From the NCBI GenBank assembly GCA_902587155.1, contig CACIKE010000003.1:45437-109436 (forward strand): 64,000 nucleotides of DNA. The letters are read 5' to 3'. Position 1 is the first letter of the stretch; every line of letters starts with the position of its first letter. This document shows positions 57,403 through 64,000 of this stretch, piece by piece. The position numbers and the translations under genes are program-made. Under the pieces are notes generated by a model that worked only from the letters and a program-made list of their open reading frames with translations, did not search any database and had not been told where the DNA came from. This DNA comes from an uncultured Pelagibacteraceae bacterium (lineage in GTDB: Bacteria > Pseudomonadota > Alphaproteobacteria > Pelagibacterales > Pelagibacteraceae).

Positions 57403-57421
57403 TGATAAATAAAATTTAATT

Positions 57422-58363
57422 CTATTGCTTTTGTCTATATTTATATTCATCATATGTTTTAAATACAGCTTCTTTTATTGACGTTTTAGCTGTCCAGCCA
57501 TATTTTTTTGCCAAACTAACATCTAAAACTTTTCTAGGTGTCCCATTTGGTTTTGATTTATCATAAATAATCTTAATTTTTCTTTTAGGTAATAATATTT
57601 TTAAAAATAAACTTACATAATCTTTTATTCTAAAGTCTTTGCCTGTGCCAATATTTATTAGACTATGTTTAGTTTTTTTATTCATAAAAAAAATACAAGC
57701 ATCTGCTATATCTTCTGAATAAATTATTTCCCTTCTTGGTGACCCATCACCCCAAATTTTGATTATATTTTTATTACTTATTTCGATTTGATAAATCTTT
57801 CTCAATAACGCTGGTATAAAATGACTATTTAATTTATGATAATTATCATTTGGGCCAAAAGTATTTGTTGGCATTAAACATTTATAATTTGTTTTATATT
57901 GAAAATTATAACTTTGACACATTTTAACTCCTGCAATTTTTGCTACAGCATAAGCATCATTAGTTTCCTCAAGTTTTCCTGATAAAAAATACTTTTCTTT
58001 GATTGGTTGCTTGCAAAGTTTTGGATAAATGCAACTAGAACCCAAAAAAATAAGGTTTTTTATATTTGCCTTATAAGCTCCATGAATAATATTTGTCTGT
58101 ATCATCAAATTTTCATAAATATAGTTTGCTTTAAATTTTTTATTAGAATAAATGCCACCAACTTTAGCGGCAGCTAGAAAAATACATTTGGGTTTTTTTT
58201 TTTTTAAAAAAGCAATTACTTTTTCTTGAGAAATTAAGTTTAATTTTTTTTTTTCTACAGTTATGATATTTTTGTAACCACTGCGTTTAAGTTTTCTAAG
58301 TATTGCACTTCCTACTAAACCTTTATGACCTGCAACAAATATCTTGTCAGTTTTTTTTATCAT
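57422..58363 (-). CDS. fcl: GDP-L-fucose synthase
   Basis: 313 residues. Extended SDR with G-H-K-G-L-V-G-S-A-I (12-21), F-L-G-S-S-C-I-Y-P, and Y-A-V-A-K (~138-142); C-terminal N-G-T-P-R-K substrate block. NADPH-dependent epimerase/reductase producing GDP-fucose from the Gmd product. Overlaps gmd by 17 nt. Confidence 0.93.
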   Translation of the reverse strand: MIKKTDKIFVAGHKGLVGSAILRKLKRSGYKNIITVEKKKLNLISQEKVIAFLKKKKPKCIFLAAAKVGGIYSNKKFKANYIYENLMIQTNIIHGAYKANIKNLIFLGSSCIYPKLCKQPIKEKYFLSGKLEETNDAYAVAKIAGVKMCQSYNFQYKTNYKCLMPTNTFGPNDNYHKLNSHFIPALLRKIYQIEISNKNIIKIWGDGSPRREIIYSEDIADACIFFMNKKTKHSLINIGTGKDFRIKDYVSLFLKILLPKRKIKIIYDKSKPNGTPRKVLDVSLAKKYGWTAKTSIKEAVFKTYDEYKYRQKQ

Positions 58364-59405
58364 CTTTCAATGAATTTAGTTCTTCATAAACCATTTCTTT
58401 AATCATAGATTTAACATTATATTTTGGTTTCCACTTAAGTTTCTTTCTAGCCTTTCTCGAATTACCCAACAATGTATCAACCTCTAAAGGTCTAAAGTAA
58501 TTTTTATCAATACTGATTATTTTATTTTTTGTCCCTTTAATAAAACATCTAGATGAAAGTCCTTTACCTTTCCAAAAATAATCAATCTCTAATTCTTTTA
58601 AAACTAGATTTACAAATTCTTTCACGGTAAGTTGAACACCTGTTGCTATAACAAAATCTTCAGGTTCTTTTTTTTGGAGGATTTTCCACATTGCAACAGC
58701 GTAATCTTTTGCATGACCCCAATCTCTTTTTGCTTCTAAGTTGCCTAAATATAAAGTTTTTTGTAATCCTTTCTTTATTCTACACAATCCGTTTACAATT
58801 TTTTTTGTGACAAATGTACCTCCTCTTCTAGGACTTTCATGATTAAACAATATTCCATTACAAGCAAATATCTTGTAAGCTTCTCGGTAATTTACAGTTA
58901 TCCAGTGAGCATAAACTTTTGCAACACCATAAGGGCTCCTTGGATAAAATGGTGTTTTTTCATTTTGTGGTGTCTCAAATACCCTCCCATACATTTCAGA
59001 GGTTCCTGCTTGATAAAATTTAGTTTTTTTATTTAATTTATGGAATCTAATAGCTTCTAATATTCTTAATGAACCTAAAGCATCACAATTAGCTGTATAT
59101 TCAGGAACTTCAAATGAAACAGCTACATGTGATTGTGCAGCTAGGTTATAAATCTCATCTGGTGAAACTTTTTTAATCAATGACGAAACAGAGATAGAGT
59201 CCGTTACATCTCCGTAATGCAAAATAAAGTTTCTTTTGTTCACATGTGGGTCTTGATATAAGTGATCAATCCTTGAGGTGTTAAACGATGATGATCTTCT
59301 AATTACCCCGTGCACAATATATTTTTTTTTTAATAATAATTCACTTAAATAAGATCCATCCTGACCTGTAATTCCAAAAATTAAAGCTGTTTTTTTTTTT
59401 GTCAT
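58347..59405 (-). CDS. gmd: GDP-mannose 4,6-dehydratase
   Basis: 352 residues. G-I-T-G-Q-D-G-S-Y-L (10-19), R-R-S-S-S-F-N-T, Y-N-L-A-A-Q-S-H-V, Y-G-V-A-K (~160-164) and F-N-H-E-S-P-R-R-G. First step of GDP-fucose synthesis. Adjacent fcl completes the pathway; GDP-mannose supply is not in the window. Confidence 0.95.
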   Translation of the reverse strand: MTKKKTALIFGITGQDGSYLSELLLKKKYIVHGVIRRSSSFNTSRIDHLYQDPHVNKRNFILHYGDVTDSISVSSLIKKVSPDEIYNLAAQSHVAVSFEVPEYTANCDALGSLRILEAIRFHKLNKKTKFYQAGTSEMYGRVFETPQNEKTPFYPRSPYGVAKVYAHWITVNYREAYKIFACNGILFNHESPRRGGTFVTKKIVNGLCRIKKGLQKTLYLGNLEAKRDWGHAKDYAVAMWKILQKKEPEDFVIATGVQLTVKEFVNLVLKELEIDYFWKGKGLSSRCFIKGTKNKIISIDKNYFRPLEVDTLLGNSRKARKKLKWKPKYNVKSMIKEMVYEELNSLKDDKKN

Positions 59406-59447
59406 AATTAAATAATTTGTGATGACTAATATATAGTAAGATATAAG

Positions 59448-60194
59448 TCAAAATTTAAAATCATCTTTAAAAAATTTATTCACATATACGTATTCAAATG
59501 TTTTTCTAAATGGCATTTTTGCCTTATGTATCCTGAAAAAATTATTTTGACTTAATAATTGATTAATATGAGAAAAATTATAATTCTTCTTAATCATATC
59601 ATCATAATGATGTTCAAACAGAATAAGTTTAACTCTTTTAAAATTTCTAGTTATTCCTTGTAAAATTTCAAATTCAAAACCCTCTGTATCTATCTTGATA
59701 AGGTCAATTAAATCTATTCTATTTGCTTCTATATAATTATCAAGAGTGCTTATATTAATTTGAATCTCTCTATAAAAATTTTTTTTTTTATTAAATAAAT
59801 TTACCCACGCAAATTTCTTCTTAAAATATTTTGAATTTTCGTTAATCTGACTTAGTGTTGACGATGAACTTTCATCAAACTGCTTTAATTTTTTACTTTC
59901 AGTTGAAGAACCTAAAGCCATATTTTCTAATTGAATAATTGATTTTGAAAATTTTTTTTTCAATCTTACTTCTTTGTTTTTTAAACTATTAAAATTAATT
60001 GGACTCGCCTCAAAAGATATAATTTTATTTATCTTAAAATTATTTAAAAAAAAATTTATTGACTCACCTTTATGTGCCCCAATATCTAGAACTAAGTTTA
60101 AATCATTCAAAATAATTTTTTTAAGAAATCTTAATAATTTGAATTTATGAAAAAAATCAAAAAAACTTAAAACTAAAATTGTGATATTTTTCAT
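59448..60194 (-). CDS. FkbM-family methyltransferase
   Basis: 248 residues. SAM-binding D-I-G-A-H-K-G-E-S (~37-45) and the FkbM block I-K-I-D-T-E-G-F-E-F-E-I-L-Q-G (~165-179). Usually methylates sugar or polyketide hydroxyls; here in a surface-polysaccharide cluster, so a sugar acceptor is likely. Starts 2 bp downstream of the large membrane protein gene. Confidence 0.85.
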   Translation of the reverse strand: MKNITILVLSFFDFFHKFKLLRFLKKIILNDLNLVLDIGAHKGESINFFLNNFKINKIISFEASPINFNSLKNKEVRLKKKFSKSIIQLENMALGSSTESKKLKQFDESSSSTLSQINENSKYFKKKFAWVNLFNKKKNFYREIQINISTLDNYIEANRIDLIDLIKIDTEGFEFEILQGITRNFKRVKLILFEHHYDDMIKKNYNFSHINQLLSQNNFFRIHKAKMPFRKTFEYVYVNKFFKDDFKF

Positions 60195-60196
60195 AT

Positions 60197-61900
60197 CTAA
60201 TTTTTAAAAATAAAAAAACCATACTTCATTTTTAACCTATTTTCTGAACAATCGTTATTTAATTTACAATTATAATATCTTGAAATTATTTTTTTTAGAT
60301 TTTTATACTCATTAAAATACACAGTATCGACCTTATAAAATGGTTGTTTTAATGGGTTATATTTATACAAGATGTTTTCCTTATAAATTCTATTAATATT
60401 TCTTCCTGAAAATATAATGAAAGTTAAAATTACAAATATTGTTATTAATAATTTTAAATTCTTAACATTAATTTTTTTAGCTGATAAATAAATTGAAATA
60501 GGTAGAAAAAAAATGATGGATATCAGATTATATCCACCATACCTTAAGGCAGGATGATTATAAAACCACTCAAAAAATAATATTAAGATTGTAATATAAA
60601 GAATTAAGTATTTTTTATTTATTTTAAATCTATTTTTATTCTTACTATTCATTTGAAAACTTATAAAAATAACAAGTGACAAAATAATTATTCCTAATAA
60701 AAAATCTGATACTTTATTAAAAAAATATCTATCTATCCAATTGGCCACCCAATTAAAATGTTGAATATAAGTTTCTGGATTATCCACTCTAAATCCAGGA
60801 GCAGCTCCAGCTTTTGACCATTGTTGGTACCACTGGCTCATTTGCTCAACTTGTTTGATCGGAATTGACCAGCTTAAATTATCAAAACAAGTAATTTGAA
60901 CTGGGTAGATTAGACAACCTGTATTAAAAAAATAAGAACTTAAAATCAGTAAAAAAATCAAAAAATAAAAAAATAGATATCCACTTAAAAGATTTTTAAT
61001 TACTAAACTATGTGATTTGAATGATTGATAATAACTATAATAAAGCGGTATAAATAATAATAAATAAAGAATGTAAAAAGCTTTTAGTGAAATTATAAAA
61101 ATAATTAAAGTAAATATCTTAAGATTTAAAATATTATTGTAATTTTTTCTTTGTAAAGCATCAATAATTTCTATTATCAAAAGCATTACCAATATTTGCG
61201 CTGACCTATCTGTGCCATGTTCACCTATTCTGTAAAAGAAAATATTTATGAACATCAAAGATAATAAGGAAAAAAGAATTATTACATAGGGTTGATTCAA
61301 ATCTTTTTTAAAAGATATGATTTTTCTTGAAAAAGTAATCCCAATTTTTTTTAACAAAATTATGTTTGAAAATATTAGAACAATTACAGCAGTAAAATTA
61401 AAAGAAAAATATTTAATTAATGGAAGGAAAAAAAGAGAATTAATATAAAAAATAGAGGATGGAGTTCTAAATCCATGGTTAAATTGCCCAATCCCAATAT
61501 TTAAATCAAATTGTGTTAAATTGTAAGTATAAACAAAATGATAATATGGAAAATCATCATGATTTTTAAATATTAATAAAGATATTAATGCAATGCTAAA
61601 AATAACAACAAAAGTTATAAACTCTTTTTTTAAAAGGTCTCTCGAAAATTGTTTGATAAGCATTATGAAACCTAATAGTCCAATGATTAAGAAAATTGAG
61701 TTAAAAATATAATCGTGTGGTAAAAAATAATTTGTAAAATAAGATATAAAAATACTAAATACTAAGCCAAAAATACCAAGATAACCAAAGTTTGTAATCT
61801 GTGAGCCTTTACTAAAAATTTTTAGAAATATTGTTCCATAACCAATTAAAGAAATCGATACAAAAAAAAAGGTTGTGATGAGTATTAATAAGTTTGTCAT
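60197..61900 (-). CDS. Large polytopic membrane protein of a surface-sugar cluster, unknown function
   Basis: 567 residues with about 12-13 hydrophobic segments, F/I/L/Y-rich, and a polar loop (~330-385) containing Cys-rich-looking T-G-C-L-I-Y-P-V-Q-I-T-C. The C-terminal ~60 residues are soluble. Architecture resembles membrane glycosyltransferases or polymerases (for example the LIC_10190-like group), but no catalytic motif is recognised with confidence. Same transcript as the FkbM gene; function not assigned. Confidence 0.8.
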   Translation of the reverse strand: MTNLLILITTFFFVSISLIGYGTIFLKIFSKGSQITNFGYLGIFGLVFSIFISYFTNYFLPHDYIFNSIFLIIGLLGFIMLIKQFSRDLLKKEFITFVVIFSIALISLLIFKNHDDFPYYHFVYTYNLTQFDLNIGIGQFNHGFRTPSSIFYINSLFFLPLIKYFSFNFTAVIVLIFSNIILLKKIGITFSRKIISFKKDLNQPYVIILFSLLSLMFINIFFYRIGEHGTDRSAQILVMLLIIEIIDALQRKNYNNILNLKIFTLIIFIISLKAFYILYLLLFIPLYYSYYQSFKSHSLVIKNLLSGYLFFYFLIFLLILSSYFFNTGCLIYPVQITCFDNLSWSIPIKQVEQMSQWYQQWSKAGAAPGFRVDNPETYIQHFNWVANWIDRYFFNKVSDFLLGIIILSLVIFISFQMNSKNKNRFKINKKYLILYITILILFFEWFYNHPALRYGGYNLISIIFFLPISIYLSAKKINVKNLKLLITIFVILTFIIFSGRNINRIYKENILYKYNPLKQPFYKVDTVYFNEYKNLKKIISRYYNCKLNNDCSENRLKMKYGFFIFKN

Positions 61901-61987
61901 TTATTTATTTACAGATAAATGTTTTAAAGTTATATCCTAAATATTGATAATCTTAATATGATATAAAAAAATTAACAAATCAAAAAA

Positions 61988-63244
61988 ATGTTATCAGATA
62001 TAATTTACAAAAATAATAACAAAGCTGAGAATTTTTGTTGTATATTATTGTCTTTTCTCCCAATTATTTTTTTTTTCGGAAATGGTGCTGGCAATACACT
62101 TGTAATTATTATTGATGCATTGTTCCTGTACATTCTTATAAAAAATAAACAATTAAACTTTTTAAATAATTACCTTTTTTACTTATTAATAATTTTTTGG
62201 TTAATTATGTTAGGAAACCTGATTTTTAGTATTAATTTTGAAAATTCCTTAGGTAGGAGTGTAGGTTTTATAAGATTTATTTTTTTAATTTTTGCAATCA
62301 AATTTTTTTTAAAATTCGAAAAAAACAATTATAAAGATTTTATTTTAAAGTTTTGGTTTTTTTTTCTAACGATAATTTCACTTGATATAATTTTTGAAAT
62401 TATTTTTGGATTTAATACACTTGGATTTTCTTCGTATATGCCAGGAAGATTATCCAGTTTTTTTAATCAAGAGTTAAAAATTGGAAATCTTTATAGCTCA
62501 TTTTATTTAATTATTTTGTCCTTCTTACTATATTTAAAATCCTCGAACTCTAAATTTGGTAAGAAAATTTTTAAAAATTATAGTTTAAATTATCTATTTT
62601 TTTTAATTTTATTCTTTGTTTTAATAAGTTTTTTTATTGGTGAAAGATCTAACCTTATTAGAGTTATTATAATGTCTGTGCTATTTTTTTTTATAATTTC
62701 AAAAAACTGGGTGAGCATATTAAAATTTTTGATAACATCAATTTTAGTCACTACTATATTTCTAACATCTTCAAAAAATTATCATTGGAGATATTGGGAT
62801 GCTTTTTTAAAACCTTTAATATTAAATCCATTAGAATTTGTTGACAAATCGTATTATGGATCTCATTATAAGACAGCTATTCAAGTTTTCAATAATCATA
62901 AATTATATGGTGTGGGTTTAAAGAATTATAGGTTAGAGGTGCAAAAAGATGAATATCCTGATCTATCATCAATTCATCCTCATCAGGTACATTTTGAGGT
63001 ACTGGCAGAATTAGGCACTATTGGATATTTGTATTTTATTTTTTTTATGGTTGTAAGTATTTTTAAGTCAATTATTTCTTATCGAAATAAAAAAGACTAT
63101 TTTGTATTATCCGGCATGTTGTATGTTATAACAATTTTACTACCCATTCTGCCAAGCGGTAGCTTTTTCACAAGTTTTGGTGCTACCGTATTTTGGGTGA
63201 ATTATGCTTTTATGACTTCAAACTTTCCAAATGATTTTAAATAA
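61988..63244 (+). CDS. O-antigen ligase/polymerase family membrane protein (Wzy_C)
   Basis: 418 residues, about ten to twelve helices. The periplasmic loop before the last helices holds L-Y-G-V-G-L-K-N-Y, H-P-H-Q-V-H-F-E-V-L-A-E-L-G-T-I-G, the hallmark of WaaL/Wzy ligase domains (H-N-x-x-L-x-x-L-x-E-x-G). G-E-R-S-N-L-I-R lies upstream. Ligase versus polymerase cannot be told apart. Divergent from the 567-residue gene, 87-bp gap. Confidence 0.85.
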   Translation: MLSDIIYKNNNKAENFCCILLSFLPIIFFFGNGAGNTLVIIIDALFLYILIKNKQLNFLNNYLFYLLIIFWLIMLGNLIFSINFENSLGRSVGFIRFIFLIFAIKFFLKFEKNNYKDFILKFWFFFLTIISLDIIFEIIFGFNTLGFSSYMPGRLSSFFNQELKIGNLYSSFYLIILSFLLYLKSSNSKFGKKIFKNYSLNYLFFLILFFVLISFFIGERSNLIRVIIMSVLFFFIISKNWVSILKFLITSILVTTIFLTSSKNYHWRYWDAFLKPLILNPLEFVDKSYYGSHYKTAIQVFNNHKLYGVGLKNYRLEVQKDEYPDLSSIHPHQVHFEVLAELGTIGYLYFIFFMVVSIFKSIISYRNKKDYFVLSGMLYVITILLPILPSGSFFTSFGATVFWVNYAFMTSNFPNDFK

Positions 63245-63246
63245 AC

Positions 63247-63918
63247 ATGAATGATTTAACCCTAATAATACCAGCAAAAAACGAGGCTGAGTCTCTTCCA
63301 AAAGTTTTGGAGGAGTTACGAAAATTTAATTACAATATTTCTGTTGTTTTACACAAAACTGACCATCAAACAATTAAATCGATAGAAAATTATGATGTAA
63401 AATTGGTTTTTCAAGAGAATTTTGGCTACGGTGATGCCTTAATTCTTGGAATGAATACTTGTGAAAGTAAGTACTTCTGTATCTTTAATGCAGATGGATC
63501 TTTCAATCCTAATGAACTTAATATGATGATAAAAAAAGTTGAGACTGAAAAGTTAGACTTTGTTTTTGCATCTAGATATCAGAAAAATTCTGGAAGTGAT
63601 GATGATACATTTGTAACTTTAGTTGGTAATTATTTTTTTACTTTAATCGGAAAAGTTTTTTTTAATTTAAATATATCAGATATTTTATACACATATGTTT
63701 TAGGTAAAACTGAATCTGTTAAAAATTTAAATTTAAACAGAAAAGATTTTACTTTATGTGTAGAACTTCCAATCAAGGCATCTAGAAAAGGTATGAAAAT
63801 TAGCTCAATTAACTCATTTGAAAGAGCAAGAATCGCAGGGAAAAAAAAGGTAAATGCTTTGAGAGATGGATCCTTAATACTATTATATTTGATAAAAATT
63901 TTTTTTAAAAAAAATTAA
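63247..63918 (+). CDS. Family 2 glycosyltransferase, DPM1-like
   Basis: 223 residues. GT-A start L-T-L-I-I-P-A-K-N-E-A-E-S-L-P, F-N-A-D-G-S-F-N-P as the DxD-equivalent (A-D-G), and F-A-S-R-Y-Q-K. Resembles polyprenyl-phosphate mannosyl/glucosyl synthases. Two bp after the ligase gene, same strand. Confidence 0.85.
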   Translation: MNDLTLIIPAKNEAESLPKVLEELRKFNYNISVVLHKTDHQTIKSIENYDVKLVFQENFGYGDALILGMNTCESKYFCIFNADGSFNPNELNMMIKKVETEKLDFVFASRYQKNSGSDDDTFVTLVGNYFFTLIGKVFFNLNISDILYTYVLGKTESVKNLNLNRKDFTLCVELPIKASRKGMKISSINSFERARIAGKKKVNALRDGSLILLYLIKIFFKKN

Positions 63919-63922
63919 AAAA

Positions 63923-64000
63923 TTATTTAAATACACTAATCATCAAGAAAAAAATATTAAATAAAATTAAAATATTCAAATTTTTTTGTGAGAAAAGTTT
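63923..64000 (-). CDS. Possible C-terminal end of a membrane protein (fragment)
   Basis: A minus-strand frame is open from the window edge for 25 codons to TAA at 63923-63925, ending N-I-F-F-L-M-I-S-V-F-K. The hydrophobic tail and the fact that it is the only open minus frame suggest a gene entering from the right, convergent with the GT2 gene. AT-rich chance cannot be excluded. Confidence 0.3.
   Translation of the reverse strand, partial: KLFSQKNLNILILFNIFFLMISVFK

Overview
The window is a compact, very AT-rich, almost gap-free alphaproteobacterial chromosome segment. It is best explained as a SAR11 (Pelagibacterales, 'Candidatus Pelagibacter'-type) marine bacterium. The evidence is a proteorhodopsin with the blue-tuning glutamine beside a ferredoxin and a ferredoxin-NADP reductase, strong streamlining (overlapping stops, 1-15 bp gaps), alphaproteobacterial gene neighbourhoods (tol-pal, pntAB split in three, DUF1013/TrcR, COX4_pro_2-type microprotein) and pyruvate phosphate dikinase. 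No insertion sequence, prophage, CRISPR array or integrase was seen.

Layout. 1-1.56 kb: end of a surface-polysaccharide region (GT2 fragment, GT39-like transferase). 1.6-2.4 kb: dksA with a clear sigma70-type promoter and two unlisted microproteins. 2.4-5.2 kb: GST, ferredoxin reductase, ferredoxin and proteorhodopsin, divergent from prpE across the longest non-coding stretch of the window. 7.3-18.3 kb: SMR pump, pyrC, ygfZ, tRNA-Leu, nadA-nadC, ppdK, glyQS, S49 peptidase. 18.4-24.2 kb: isoprenoid genes (long-chain prenyl synthase, dxs, ispA, xseB), pdxH, aroC. 24.2-28.7 kb: Sua5, an ABC-2 exporter, tRNA-Arg, rluD, rpoH. 28.7-44.4 kb: a long minus-strand run of purA, thiD, glmM, folP, ftsH, tilS, the tol-pal system, a RuvC-like nuclease, yebC, ymdB-like, 5-formyl-THF cyclo-ligase and zapA. 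44.4-52.6 kb: plus-strand tkt-gap-pgk-fba-thiE-efp-suhB-rpmE-trcR-rpsU-tRNA-fMet. 52.6-57.4 kb: minus-strand transaldolase, pntB/pntA2/pntA1, COX4-like microprotein, rpmJ, an epimerase and a solitary 5S rRNA. 57.4-64 kb: surface-polysaccharide genes (fcl, gmd, FkbM methyltransferase, membrane proteins, O-antigen ligase, GT2), which look like the edge of a hypervariable region.

How it fits together. Light-driven proton pumping (proteorhodopsin) and the proton-driven transhydrogenase PntAB link proton-motive force to NADPH. Ppdk with gap, pgk, class I aldolase, transketolase and transaldolase gives a reversible, gluconeogenesis-capable lower carbon pathway plus the non-oxidative pentose phosphate branch. 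ThiD and ThiE without a ThiC here fit a pyrimidine-precursor requirement. The observations I think most deserve a second look are at rpsU (an apparent ATT start, a strong Shine-Dalgarno inside a 22-codon upstream ORF that ends on the start codon, and an initiator tRNA 3 bp downstream), the dksA microprotein operon, the repeats between proteorhodopsin and prpE, and the reduced RuvC locus.
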